DNA of 37,445 bases from Marilutibacter maris (GTDB taxonomy: Bacteria; Pseudomonadota; Gammaproteobacteria; Xanthomonadales; Xanthomonadaceae). Of this stretch, positions 24,624 through 33,622 are shown piece after piece. The notes under the pieces were generated by a model that was given only the letters and a program-made list of their open reading frames with translations, had not been told where the DNA came from and did no database searches. Numbering within the stretch: the stretch's first letter is position 1; every line of letters begins with the position of its first letter. Where the stretch lies: positions 1-37,445 of the forward strand of contig NZ_VICD02000254.1 in assembly GCF_006546735.2 (NCBI RefSeq). The letters are read 5' to 3'. A program made the position numbers and the translations under genes.

Positions 24624-27404
24624 ATGGTAGTGAAGAGTCGTCGGCTGCAGCGCAGCCGCTTGAGTGCTGCTTTGTTTGCCGCAATGGTCGTTCCGGTCAC
24701 CACCGGCGCATTCGCTCAGGATGGCGCGGAGGCTCAGGACGCGCAGGCAACCGATATCGACAAGGTGATCGTGACCGGCTCGCGCATCAAGCGTGCCGAG
24801 ATCGAAGGTCCGGTGCCGGTCACCGTCATCACTGCGGAGGACATCGAGCAGCAGGGGTTCTCGACCGTCTATGACGCGTTGAACACGCTGACCCAGTTCA
24901 CCGGCTCGGTCCAGAACGAGCTCAACCAGAACGGCTTCACGCCGAACGCCAGCTTCCTCAACCTGCGCGGCCTCGGCCCCGGGTATCAGCTGGTCCTGGT
25001 CAACGGCCGCCGCACCGCCGACTACCCGCTGCCCTACAACAGCCAGTCCAACGCCGTGAACCTGGCCAACATCCCGGCCGCGGCGATCGAGCGTATCGAA
25101 GTCCTGTCCGGCGGCGCTTCCGCGATCTACGGCTCCGACGCCGTCGCGGGCGTGGTCAACATCATCATGAAGAGCAACTACGACGGCGACCAGATCAGCG
25201 TCCGTGGCGGCACCACCACCCGTGGCGGCGGCGACAGCCTGCGCCTGCAGTGGGTCGGCGGCAAGCTGGGCGACGCCTGGAGCCTGACCTACGCCTTCGA
25301 ATATCTGAACCGCGAGGAGATCTTCGCCTCCCAGCGCGACTTCATGGACTCCTACCGCGACGACCCGTCGGTCGATCCGGAAGACGCCACCGCGGCGATC
25401 GGCCTGCGCCTGCGCGACCGCTTTATCGGCACGGGAGTGGGTTCCTACATCTATCCCAACGGCGAGGACGCAGCGTCGATCTGCGGCCGTTTCCAGGACT
25501 TCGAACTCGAAGCCCGCGGCACCTGCGGCTACTTCGGCTATCCGGCCACCCAGCAGATCCGCAACTCCGACGAGAACCTGAGCGCCTACCTCTACGGCAC
25601 CTACGACTTCGACAACGGCATGCAGGCATTCGCGCAGCTCAGCGCCGCCAGCGCCGATGCGAAGATCGCCTCGGCGACCCAGTTCTGGCAGGCATCGCTG
25701 TTCTACGACCCGAACCTCGACACCATCCTCGATGGCCAGCGCATCTTCAGCGCCTCCGAGACTGGTGGCATCGATGGCCAGCAGACCGAGATCGACGAGC
25801 GCTCCTTCGACATCGCCGGTGGATTGCGGGGCACGATGTTCAACGGTCGCTTCGACTGGGATGCGACGCTGTCGCATGCCAAGTACAAGATCGACATCAG
25901 CCAGCCGCGCCTGCTGGCCAACAACGTCTCCGACTACTTCCTCGGCGAGCGGCTGCCCGGCATGGATCCGTACTTCGGCGCCTACCCGGTGTACGAGCTG
26001 AACATGGACCGCTACTTCAACCCGTTGGATCCGGAAACGTTCCAATCGATGCTGACCCAGGTCAAGACTTCGGCCGAGTCGGAAGTCTCGCAGGGTTCGT
26101 TCGTGTTCTCCGGCGACCTCTTCGACATGCCCGCCGGTGCGGTCGGCATCGCCGGCACGATCGAAGCCGCATCGCAGAAGTACGACCTGCGTCCCGATCC
26201 GCGCATCGAGCCCGGCTACACCGGTCCGGAGCCGATCTACAACCTGACCGGCACCGGCGGTGGCGGCGAGCGCAAGCGTTACGCGGCCGGTCTGGAGCTC
26301 AGCGTGCCGCTGCACGACACCCTGAAGATGAACCTGGCCGGCCGTTACGACAAGTACGACGACGTCACCAACGTCGACGACGCCTTCACCTGGTCTGCCG
26401 GCCTGGAATACCGCCCGGTCAGCAGCCTGCTGCTGCGCGGCAACTACGCGACCAGCTTCCGTGCGCCTGACATGCACTACGTGTTCGCGAACGAGTCCGG
26501 CTTCTTCACCACCGTGCTCGACGAGTACCGCTGCCGCCGCGACGGTTTCGACCCGACCGAAGCGGGCGGTCCATGCACCACCGCAGACTACGTTTACTCC
26601 GTCGAAGGCCGGCGTCGCGGCAGCACCGAACTGGAAGAGGAAGAGGGCGAGTCCTACACCGTCGGCGTCGTCTGGGACATCATGGACGGCATGTCGGTCA
26701 GCGTCGACTACTACGACATCAAGCTTGAAGGCGCGGTCAGCGATATCTCCACCTCCTACCTGATGCGTGAAGAGGCGGCCTGCCGTCTGGGCACCGACCG
26801 CGACGGCAATCCGGTCGACACCAACTCGGCGCCCTGCGAGTTCTTCAAGGGGCTGGTCCACCGCGTCGGCGTCGACCCAGTCAATGACGATGAGATCGAC
26901 GTCTACAAGTCGTTTCCGTTCAACCAAGCAATGCTGAAGACCAACGGTATCGATGCGCGCTGGCGCTACCGTCTCGACACCGACCGGATGGGCCTGTTCA
27001 ACTTCAACCTGTCCTGGACCCACGTGCTGAAGCTGGAGGAGCAGGAGTTCCCGGGCGACGAGATCCGCAACATCCGCGACCACAAGCAGTTCTTCAACTT
27101 CCGCAGCCGCGTGAACTGGGAAGTGAATTGGGAGCGTGACGACTGGATGGTCAACATCAACGGTTACCGTTGGGGTTCGCTGCCGAACTGGGAAGAGACC
27201 GGCCGCATCGCGCCGTACATCATCTGGAACGGCGTGGTCCAGAAGAAGATCACCGACAAGGCCACCATCGGCTTCGCGGTCAACAACATCCTCGACAAGA
27301 CCCATCCGAGGGACGACAGCTTCAACAGCTACCCGTTCTTCTGGCGTGCCTACAGCCCGATCGGGCGCGAGGTGTACGCGACGTTCAACTACAAGTTCAA
27401 CTGA
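24624..27404 (+). CDS. TonB-dependent outer-membrane receptor
   Basis: Encodes 926 residues. Signal peptide 1-31 (ends GAFA); TonB box about 44-51 (DIDKVIVT) followed by GSRIKRAE; plug domain to about 185, with NLRGLGPGYQLVLVNGRR and SGGASAIYGSDAVAGVVNII; then a long beta-barrel ending REVYATFNYKFN. The large loops contain cysteine pairs (for example near 287/299 and 637/651). This is the RIKR-type receptor frequent in xanthomonads, often encoded beside peptidases, so peptide import driven by TonB is likely but the ligand is unknown. AGGGG lies 7 bases before the ATG. It has its own strong terminator (27418-27447), so the next gene is transcribed separately or by readthrough. Confidence 0.95.
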   Translation: MVVKSRRLQRSRLSAALFAAMVVPVTTGAFAQDGAEAQDAQATDIDKVIVTGSRIKRAEIEGPVPVTVITAEDIEQQGFSTVYDALNTLTQFTGSVQNELNQNGFTPNASFLNLRGLGPGYQLVLVNGRRTADYPLPYNSQSNAVNLANIPAAAIERIEVLSGGASAIYGSDAVAGVVNIIMKSNYDGDQISVRGGTTTRGGGDSLRLQWVGGKLGDAWSLTYAFEYLNREEIFASQRDFMDSYRDDPSVDPEDATAAIGLRLRDRFIGTGVGSYIYPNGEDAASICGRFQDFELEARGTCGYFGYPATQQIRNSDENLSAYLYGTYDFDNGMQAFAQLSAASADAKIASATQFWQASLFYDPNLDTILDGQRIFSASETGGIDGQQTEIDERSFDIAGGLRGTMFNGRFDWDATLSHAKYKIDISQPRLLANNVSDYFLGERLPGMDPYFGAYPVYELNMDRYFNPLDPETFQSMLTQVKTSAESEVSQGSFVFSGDLFDMPAGAVGIAGTIEAASQKYDLRPDPRIEPGYTGPEPIYNLTGTGGGGERKRYAAGLELSVPLHDTLKMNLAGRYDKYDDVTNVDDAFTWSAGLEYRPVSSLLLRGNYATSFRAPDMHYVFANESGFFTTVLDEYRCRRDGFDPTEAGGPCTTADYVYSVEGRRRGSTELEEEEGESYTVGVVWDIMDGMSVSVDYYDIKLEGAVSDISTSYLMREEAACRLGTDRDGNPVDTNSAPCEFFKGLVHRVGVDPVNDDEIDVYKSFPFNQAMLKTNGIDARWRYRLDTDRMGLFNFNLSWTHVLKLEEQEFPGDEIRNIRDHKQFFNFRSRVNWEVNWERDDWMVNINGYRWGSLPNWEETGRIAPYIIWNGVVQKKITDKATIGFAVNNILDKTHPRDDSFNSYPFFWRAYSPIGREVYATFNYKFN

Positions 27405-27417
27405 GTTGAGTCAGTAC

Positions 27418-27447
27418 GAGGAAGTCCGGCCCCGGCCGGACTTCCTC
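27418..27447 (+). terminator. Hairpin terminator after the TonB-dependent receptor gene
   Basis: GAGGAAGTCCGG / CCGGACTTCCTC, a perfect 12-bp stem with a 6-base loop CCCCGG, followed by ATTTC. It starts 13 bases after the receptor stop. Confidence 0.85.
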
Positions 27448-27518
27448 ATTTCGGGCCAGGCGAAGCCGGTCTTCTACGCGCGATCGATAGCGCATATTGC
27501 ATATTCAGGGGGTAAATC

Positions 27519-29498
27519 TTGAACAAGCTCTTGTTGATGTCCTTGGCCACCGTCGCCGCCGCGTTCTCCGCTCCCGCCCTTGCCGAAGCGCCGATTCCGG
27601 TCGAGTCCTTCGTCAAGCATCCGACATACAGCTCCGCCAAGATCTCGCCGACCGGTGAGTACCTGGCGATGACCGTCGACCGGGGCGAGCAGGACGTGCT
27701 CACCGTGCTGCGCACCTCCGATATGAGCATCGTCAAGGTCAACCAGCTTCCCGACAAGAAGAGCGTCGGCAGCTTTTACTGGACCAGCCCCGAGCGCCTG
27801 TTGTTCAACGCCGTGCGCAAGGTGGGCCGGTTCGAGCAGCCGTTCGGCACCGGCGAGTGGTTCGCGGTGAACGCGGACGGATCGCAGCCGCGGCCGCTGA
27901 TCTTCTATGGAACCCGCGACGCCACGCAGCGCGGCAAGACGGTGGGCTCGGAGACCTTCTCCCTGCTCGATACACTCAAGGACGACGATGTGAACGTCGC
28001 CATGGAAGTGAACTATCCGCGCTCGTCCGAAGGCGCCGGTACCGAGGTCGTGCTGATGGACACCGTCAGCGGCCGCCGCAAGTCGCTGGCGCGGGCTCCC
28101 AAGGAGAACTGCAACATCACCCTCGACGCGGCCAAGGAACCGAACTTTGCCGTCTGCTTCTCCAGCAAGGGCGAGGACGGCGAGTACGACGAGCGCACCG
28201 AGCTCTACAGCCGCGCCGACGGCGGCAACTGGTCGTTGGTGAGCGCATCCAAGACCGACGGCACCTACACCTCGATCGTTGGCTCCACTCCCAGCGGGAC
28301 CGTGTACGCGACCCAGAGCGACGGCAAGGCGCCGGCGGCCATCGGCACCCTGGACACAGACACCGGCGAATTCCATGCTTTGTTCCAGGATCCGGTCGCC
28401 GACATCTCGGAGCTGATCTGGTCGACCGACAACGAGAAGCTGATCGCGGTGGTGACCGAGGCCGGCGCGCCCAACGTGCACATGGTCGACAGCAGCCATC
28501 CTGACGCTCGCCTCTACCAATCCCTGGCGGCCTCCTTCCCGGGCCAGATGGTCGATTTTTCCAGCCATACCGAGGACGGCAACAAGATCATCGTCTCGGT
28601 GTACAGCGACAGCAATCCGGGCGAGCTGTATCTCTACGATCGCGAGGCCGGCAGCGCGCGCTTCCTGCTGCAGGGCCGCAGGTGGCTGGACAAGGACAAG
28701 ATGGCCTCGGTGAAGCCGTTCAGCTTCACCACCCGCGACAATCGCACCGTCTACGGCTACCTGACCATTCCGCACGGCTCGGACGGCAAGGACCTGCCGA
28801 TGATCGTCAATCCGCACGGCGGCCCGATCGGCCCGCGCGACAGATGGGGCTTCAACTCCGAGGCGCAGCTGTTCGCCAATCGCGGCTATCTGGTGCTGCA
28901 GGTGAACTACCGTGGCTCGGGCGGCTACGGCAAGGCATTCCAGGATGCCGGCCACCGCCAGTGGGCGCAGGGCATCCAGAACGACATCATCGACGCTACC
29001 CGCTGGGCGATCGACGAGGGCCACGCGGACTCCGACAGGATCTGCATCTACGGCGGCAGCTTTGGTGGCTACTCTTCGCTGATGGCGCCGATCCGGGCGC
29101 AGGGCATGTTCAAATGCGCGGTGGGTTACGTGGGCGTTTACGACATGCCGATGATGTTCGACAAGGGCGACATCCCGCAGCGCGAATCGGGCCAGCGCTT
29201 CCTGCGCCGCACCCTGGGCACGGATTCGGAGGAGCTTCGCGCCACCTCGCCGACCTTCCAGGCGGACAAGGTCGGCATCCCGGTGCTGCTGGTGGCCGGT
29301 GCACGCGACGAGCGCGCACCGCCGGAGCAGACCGAGGAGATGCGCGACGCGCTGGTCGAGGCGGGCAACCCGCCGGTCGAGACCCTGATCCAGTCCGGCG
29401 AGATGCACGGCTTCTACAAGGAAGAGAACAACCTCAACCTCTACACCAAGATGCTGGCGTTCTTCGACCGCCACATCGGCACGGGTCAGGCGCAGTGA
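27519..29498 (+). CDS. Secreted S9 family peptidase (prolyl-oligopeptidase type)
   Basis: Encodes 659 residues from a TTG start at 27519, preceded by AGGGGG at 6-base spacing; this start gives a clean signal peptide ending AALA-type (residues 1-22). The N-terminal part (about 30-400) is a beta-propeller with repeated short acidic turns; the C-terminal part is the alpha/beta-hydrolase domain, with triad S514 in GGSFGGYSS, D597 in GARDERAPP and H630 in GEMHGFYKE. NPHGGP forms the oxyanion region. Such exported S9 enzymes cut short peptides in the periplasm. Adjacent to the TonB-dependent receptor, it would process what the receptor imports. The Sel1 gene follows after 13 bases. Confidence 0.94.
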   Translation: MNKLLLMSLATVAAAFSAPALAEAPIPVESFVKHPTYSSAKISPTGEYLAMTVDRGEQDVLTVLRTSDMSIVKVNQLPDKKSVGSFYWTSPERLLFNAVRKVGRFEQPFGTGEWFAVNADGSQPRPLIFYGTRDATQRGKTVGSETFSLLDTLKDDDVNVAMEVNYPRSSEGAGTEVVLMDTVSGRRKSLARAPKENCNITLDAAKEPNFAVCFSSKGEDGEYDERTELYSRADGGNWSLVSASKTDGTYTSIVGSTPSGTVYATQSDGKAPAAIGTLDTDTGEFHALFQDPVADISELIWSTDNEKLIAVVTEAGAPNVHMVDSSHPDARLYQSLAASFPGQMVDFSSHTEDGNKIIVSVYSDSNPGELYLYDREAGSARFLLQGRRWLDKDKMASVKPFSFTTRDNRTVYGYLTIPHGSDGKDLPMIVNPHGGPIGPRDRWGFNSEAQLFANRGYLVLQVNYRGSGGYGKAFQDAGHRQWAQGIQNDIIDATRWAIDEGHADSDRICIYGGSFGGYSSLMAPIRAQGMFKCAVGYVGVYDMPMMFDKGDIPQRESGQRFLRRTLGTDSEELRATSPTFQADKVGIPVLLVAGARDERAPPEQTEEMRDALVEAGNPPVETLIQSGEMHGFYKEENNLNLYTKMLAFFDRHIGTGQAQ

Positions 29499-29511
29499 CA
29501 CGGAATCCGTC

Positions 29512-30348
29512 ATGAAGCGCTCGATCAGAATCGTCACCGCCGCGCTGCTGCTTGTCGGCGCGGCTTCCCTTGCGCAGGCCCAGGATGGGCCTCCGCCCGA
29601 CCCCACCGCCGATCCGCTGATGATTTCGGCGGGCTTCCTCTCCGCGCACCCCGATCTGCGCTACCGCCTGTTGGGGCTGGAGCGCTATCGCGAGCAACGC
29701 TTCGAGGACGCGTTCCGGTTCTTCCAAAGATCCGCGTTCTACGCCGACAAGCCCTCGCAGGGCATGGTCGCCGAGATGCTCTGGAAGGGCGAGGGCGTGG
29801 CCCAGGATCGCGCGCTCGCCTATGCCTGGATGGATCTGGCGGCCGAGCGCGGCTACCTGGGCTTCCTGGGCCTGCGCGAGCGCTACTGGAATGCGCTGGA
29901 CGAGGCCGAGCGTGCCCGCGCCCTGGAGCAGGGCCAAGCGGTCTACGCGAAGTATGGCGATGCCGCAGCCCAGCCCCGTCTCGCCACCGTGCTGCGCCGC
30001 GAGCGCAAGAACATCACCGGCAGTCGGACCGGGTTCGTCGGCTCGCTGCAGATCTTCGTGCCGGGACCTGGCGGCTATCAACCGATCGACGGCTCCAAGC
30101 TCCACGACGATCGCTTCTGGGATCCGGAGAAATACATGGCCTGGCACGACGCGATCTGGGCCAGGCCGATGATCGGACGGGTGGACGTCGGCGAGGTCGA
30201 GAAGGTCGACGAGCCCGAGCCGCTGCCTTCGCGCATTCCCAAGGCCGCTCCGGAGACCGATGCGCAGGAGCCGACGACGCCGGACGCCGACGAGTCGGGA
30301 CTGGGCACGCAACCTCCCCAACCCGGGCAAGCGGCATCTGGGCCGTAA
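29512..30348 (+). CDS. Secreted protein with a Sel1-like repeat, function unknown
   Basis: Encodes 278 residues with a signal peptide (1-23, ending LAQAQ). Residues about 75-115 hold one Sel1/TPR-like unit (MVAEMLWKGEGVAQDRALAY with AWMDLAAERGYLG). Residues 160-215 form a distinct block with GSLQIFVPGPGGYQPIDGS and DDRFWDPEKYMAWHD. The C-terminal 60 residues are Pro/Asp/Glu-rich and probably disordered. The start is 13 bases after the S9 peptidase stop, so the two are likely co-transcribed. I do not recognise the full-length family. A scaffold or partner for the peptidase or envelope is possible but unsupported. Confidence 0.75.
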   Translation: MKRSIRIVTAALLLVGAASLAQAQDGPPPDPTADPLMISAGFLSAHPDLRYRLLGLERYREQRFEDAFRFFQRSAFYADKPSQGMVAEMLWKGEGVAQDRALAYAWMDLAAERGYLGFLGLRERYWNALDEAERARALEQGQAVYAKYGDAAAQPRLATVLRRERKNITGSRTGFVGSLQIFVPGPGGYQPIDGSKLHDDRFWDPEKYMAWHDAIWARPMIGRVDVGEVEKVDEPEPLPSRIPKAAPETDAQEPTTPDADESGLGTQPPQPGQAASGP

Positions 30349-30361
30349 TGGACAGATGCGC

Positions 30362-30400
30362 TATAAAGGCTCAACCGTACGCCCGGGTTTGGGCGTACGG
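30362..30400 (+). promoter_or_regulatory. Candidate -10 element and perfect dyad in the leader of the DUF2147 gene
   Basis: TATAAA at 30363-30368 may be a -10. It is followed by CCGTACGCCC (30375-30384), loop GGGTTT, GGGCGTACGG (30391-30400), a perfect 10-bp inverted repeat ending 20 bases before the ATG. If transcription starts near 30375 the hairpin is the very 5' end of the message; alternatively it terminates the upstream Sel1 gene or is an operator. Confidence 0.45.
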
Positions 30401-30420
30401 CCACTAGTCCGGGAGGAAAC

Positions 30421-30888
30421 ATGCGCACCAAACTGCTTGCCCCACTCACCGCACTGCTCCTCGCCGCGCCCCTGGCTGCGGCCTCGTTCGCCGGCCTCGC
30501 CCAGACCGCGCCGTCGTCGCCGGTCGGCAACTGGACCACGATCGACGACAAGACCGGCAGGCCCAAGTCGGTGGTCGAGATCTACGAGGCGGCCGACGGC
30601 ACCCTGGCCGGCCGGGTAAGCGAGATCCTGCAGTCCGATCGCGGCCCCAACCCGGTCTGCGACAAGTGCTCGGGCGAGCGCAAGGACAAGCCGGTCAAGG
30701 GCATGGTGATCCTGTGGGGCCTGCGCCGGGACGGCGAAATCTGGGAGGACGGCCAGATCCTCGACCCCGCCAGCGGCAAGATCTATTCGGCCAAGCTGAC
30801 CCCGGCCGACGACGGCAGCAAGCTGGAGGTGCGCGGCTTCCTCGGTTTTTCCCTGCTCGGCCGCACCCAGACCTGGGTCCGCAAGTAG
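30421..30888 (+). CDS. DUF2147 family secreted protein
   Basis: Encodes 155 residues with a signal peptide (about 1-27, ending GLAQ). The mature protein is a single DUF2147 domain: PVGNWTTIDDKTGRPKSVVEIYEA, a CDKCSGERKDKPVKGMVILW-like middle with two cysteines four residues apart (C80, C83), and DGQILDPASGKIYSAKLTP. Family members are small beta-sheet proteins of the periplasm without a known role. The conserved CxxC could form a disulfide. GGGAGG lies 5 bases before the ATG. A perfect dyad lies just upstream and a UUCG hairpin terminator follows, so it is a one-gene unit. Confidence 0.88.
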   Translation: MRTKLLAPLTALLLAAPLAAASFAGLAQTAPSSPVGNWTTIDDKTGRPKSVVEIYEAADGTLAGRVSEILQSDRGPNPVCDKCSGERKDKPVKGMVILWGLRRDGEIWEDGQILDPASGKIYSAKLTPADDGSKLEVRGFLGFSLLGRTQTWVRK

Positions 30889-30921
30889 GTCAAGCCGGCC
30901 CAGCGACCGCGTTCGATTTCC

Positions 30922-30949
30922 CGCAAGGCCCGGTTCGCCGGGCCTTGCG
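30922..30949 (+). terminator. UUCG-loop hairpin terminator after the DUF2147 gene
   Basis: CGCAAGGCCCGG / CCGGGCCTTGCG, a perfect 12-bp stem closed by a TTCG tetraloop. It lies 33 bases past the stop and ahead of the metG promoter. Confidence 0.85.
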
Positions 30950-31005
30950 CGTTCCAGCGGCACCAGGCGTCACAACCCGGACGGGCCGAGCCGGCGATGC
31001 CGTGC

Positions 31006-31011
31006 GATAAT
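31006..31011 (+). promoter_or_regulatory. -10 element of metG promoter
   Basis: GATAAT in CGTGCGATAATTTGCGCCC, 27 bases before the metG ATG. No clear -35. Confidence 0.45.
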
Positions 31012-31038
31012 TTGCGCCCTTTCGCCAGCCCCCCGGTC

Positions 31039-33087
31039 ATGTCACGCGAGTTCGTCGTCACCTGCGCCCTGCCCTACGCCAACGGCCACCTGCACCTCGG
31101 CCACCTGGTCGGCTACATCCAGGGCGACATCTTCTCGCGCGCCCAGCGCATGGCCGGGCACGCCGCGCACTTCGTATGCGCCGACGACACCCACGGCACG
31201 CCGATCATGCTGGCCGCCGAGAAGGCGGGGATGACCCCGGAGTCCTACATCGCCGGGATCCAGGCCAGCCACGAGCGCGACTTCGCCGCGTTCGGGGTCG
31301 CCTTCGACCACTACGACTCGACCAACTCGCCGCGCAACCGCGAGCTGGTCCACGCGATCTACCGCAAGCTCGACGCCGCCGGCCACATCGGCCGACGCTC
31401 GGTCGCGCAACTGTACGACCCCGAGAAGGGCATGTTCCTGCCCGACCGCTACGTCAAGGGCATCTGTCCGAACTGCGGCACCGCGGACCAGTACGGCGAC
31501 AACTGCGAGAACTGCGGCGCGACCTACGCGCCGACCGACCTCAAGGAGCCGCGCTCGGTGCTCAGCGGCGCGACCCCGGAGCTGCGCGAGTCCGAGCACT
31601 TCTTCTTCGAGGTCGGCCGCTTCGAGGCCTTCCTGCGCGAATGGATGGCCGGCGACGTCGCCCTGCCCGGGGTCAAGGCCAAGCTGCAGGAGTGGCTGGA
31701 CGCCGACGGCGGCCTGCGCGCCTGGGACATCTCCCGCGATGCGCCCTACTTCGGCTTCGAGATCCCCGACCATCCCGGCAAGTACCTGTACGTGTGGCTG
31801 GACGCGCCGATCGGCTACCTGTCCAGCTTCCAGGCGCTGTGCGAACAGCGCGGTCTGGATTTCGGCGGCTACCTGTCGCCCGACAGCAAGGCCGAGCTGC
31901 ATCACTTCATCGGCAAGGACATCGTCAACTTCCACGGCCTGTTCTGGCCGGCGGTGCTGCACGGCGCCGGCCTGCGCGCGCCGACCCGGCTGCACGTCAA
32001 CGGCTACCTGACCGTGGACGGCGCCAAGATGTCCAAGTCGCGCGGCACCTTCGTGATGGCGCGCACCTACCTCGACGTCGGTCTCGATCCGGAAGCGCTG
32101 CGCTACTACTACGCGGCCAAGACCAGCGGCGGCGTCGACGACATCGACCTGAACCTGTCCGACTTCGTGGCCCGGGTGAACTCCGACCTGGTCGGCAAGT
32201 TCGCCAACCTCGCCAGCCGCTGCGCCGGCTTCATCGGCAAGCGCTTCGACAGCCGCCTCGCCGCGGCCCTGCCCGAGCCGGCGATGTACGCGCGCTTCGT
32301 CGAGCAGTTGCGCCCGATCGCCGAGGCCTATGCCCGCAACGAGGCCGCCACCGCGCTGCGCCTGACCATGGCCCTGGCCGACGAGGCCAACAAGTACGTC
32401 GACGAGCACAAGCCGTGGGTGCTGGCCAAGCAGGACGGTATGGAGGCCGAACTGCACGCGGTCTGCACCCAGGCGCTGAACCTGTTCCGCGTGCTCAACA
32501 CCGCGCTCAAGCCGGTGCTGCCGCGGGTCAGCGCCGAAGCCGAGGCCTTCCTCGCCGCGCCCGCCACCGGCTGGGACGACGTGCGCGACCCGCTGCTGGG
32601 GCACACCATCGCCGCCTACACGCCCCTGTTCACCCGCATCGACCCGAAACTGATCGAGAAAATGACCGACGCCAGCAAGGACACCCTCGCCGCCAAGCCC
32701 GCGCCCGAAACCGCTCCCGCCAAGCCCGCGGCGCAGCCCGCCGCCGAAGCGCCAGCGACGATCAAGATCGACGATTTCGCCAAGCTCGACCTGCGCATCG
32801 GCAAGGTGCTGGTCTGCGAGTTCGTCGAGGGTTCGGACAAGCTGTTGCGCTTCGAACTCGACGCCGGCGAGCTGGGCAAGCGCCAGATCTTCTCCGGCAT
32901 CCGCGCCTCCTACGGCGAGCCTGACGCGCTGGTCGGCCGCCACGTGGTGTTCATCGCCAACCTCGCGCCGCGCAAGATGCGCTTCGGCCTCAGCGAAGGC
33001 ATGATCCTGTCGGCCGGCTTCGACGGCGGCGACCTCGCCCTGCTCGATGTCGACAGCGGCGCGCAGCCCGGCATGCCGGTGCGCTGA
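31039..33087 (+). CDS. metG: Methionyl-tRNA synthetase
   Basis: Encodes 682 residues from the ATG at 31039, the E. coli MetG1 type. It charges tRNA-Met for initiation and elongation. The HIGH-like motif is HLGH (19-22); the zinc knuckle uses C143, C146, C156 and C159; KMSKS is at 330-334. A Pro/Ala/Lys-rich linker (about 545-575) joins the catalytic and anticodon domains to a C-terminal tRNA-binding (EMAP-like) domain from IKIDDFAKLDLRIGKVL to the end. An in-frame ATG at 30997 would add 14 residues and is not supported. It is divergent from mrp over a 6.9-kb insert and followed by the RnfB-like gene after 45 bases. Confidence 0.98.
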   Translation: MSREFVVTCALPYANGHLHLGHLVGYIQGDIFSRAQRMAGHAAHFVCADDTHGTPIMLAAEKAGMTPESYIAGIQASHERDFAAFGVAFDHYDSTNSPRNRELVHAIYRKLDAAGHIGRRSVAQLYDPEKGMFLPDRYVKGICPNCGTADQYGDNCENCGATYAPTDLKEPRSVLSGATPELRESEHFFFEVGRFEAFLREWMAGDVALPGVKAKLQEWLDADGGLRAWDISRDAPYFGFEIPDHPGKYLYVWLDAPIGYLSSFQALCEQRGLDFGGYLSPDSKAELHHFIGKDIVNFHGLFWPAVLHGAGLRAPTRLHVNGYLTVDGAKMSKSRGTFVMARTYLDVGLDPEALRYYYAAKTSGGVDDIDLNLSDFVARVNSDLVGKFANLASRCAGFIGKRFDSRLAAALPEPAMYARFVEQLRPIAEAYARNEAATALRLTMALADEANKYVDEHKPWVLAKQDGMEAELHAVCTQALNLFRVLNTALKPVLPRVSAEAEAFLAAPATGWDDVRDPLLGHTIAAYTPLFTRIDPKLIEKMTDASKDTLAAKPAPETAPAKPAAQPAAEAPATIKIDDFAKLDLRIGKVLVCEFVEGSDKLLRFELDAGELGKRQIFSGIRASYGEPDALVGRHVVFIANLAPRKMRFGLSEGMILSAGFDGGDLALLDVDSGAQPGMPVR

Positions 33088-33132
33088 AACCCGCCGGAAC
33101 GGACCGATCCAACGACACCGGGTCGCGATGCC

Positions 33133-33588
33133 ATGCCGACGCCTCCCGTCCACCCGCGCGCCCCGCTTCCCGGACTGATCGACCGCCTCGACCGGATCCT
33201 GCCGCAGACCCAGTGCCGGCAATGCGGCTTCGACGGCTGCCGCCCCTATGCCGAGGCGATGGCGCGCGGTGAGGCCGACACAGACCGCTGCCCGCCGGGC
33301 GGCGATGCCGGCGCGCGCGCGCTGGCGCACGTGCTCGGAGTGCCGGCGCGCGGCTACGACCGCAGTCGCGGCGAGCACCACCGCCCCGCCCCGGTCGCGC
33401 TGATCGTTGAAGCCGACTGCATCGGCTGCACCAAGTGCATCCAGGCCTGTCCGGTTGACGCCATCGTCGGTGCCAGCAAGCTGATGCACACGGTGATCGA
33501 GCCGTTGTGCACCGGCTGCGAACTGTGCATTCCGGCCTGCCCGGTCGACTGCATCGAGATGGTCGAACCGATCCGCCAACGTCCATGA
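33133..33588 (+). CDS. RnfB-like ferredoxin (4Fe-4S, stand-alone, no membrane anchor)
   Basis: Encodes 151 residues. Residues 10-60 form the 4Fe-4S domain of RnfB (C28, C31, C36, C53, in [10 protein letters not shown]). Residues 90-141 form two ferredoxin motifs: C96/99/102/106 and C126/129/132/136, with an extra C140. RnfB of the Rnf/Rsx complex normally starts with a membrane helix, which is absent here. No other rnf gene lies nearby; xanthomonads are known to carry such an isolated copy after metG, often beside nth, which is missing here. It is probably a soluble electron carrier for a reductase encoded elsewhere. The ATG is 45 bases after metG, so cotranscription is possible. Confidence 0.9.
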   Translation: MPTPPVHPRAPLPGLIDRLDRILPQTQCRQCGFDGCRPYAEAMARGEADTDRCPPGGDAGARALAHVLGVPARGYDRSRGEHHRPAPVALIVEADCIGCTKCIQACPVDAIVGASKLMHTVIEPLCTGCELCIPACPVDCIEMVEPIRQRP

Positions 33589-33622
33589 GCGCACTCGCGC
33601 ACCGGCCGCGATCGCTCCCCGC

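Noticed and set aside
24597-27305. 902-codon minus-strand frame opposite the TonB-dependent receptor
   Set aside because: Antisense shadow: rich in Val/Gln/Asp/His with no domain pattern, while the plus strand has a full receptor.
31042-33594. 850-codon minus-strand frame opposite metG and the RnfB-like gene
   Set aside because: Antisense shadow of two well-supported genes.
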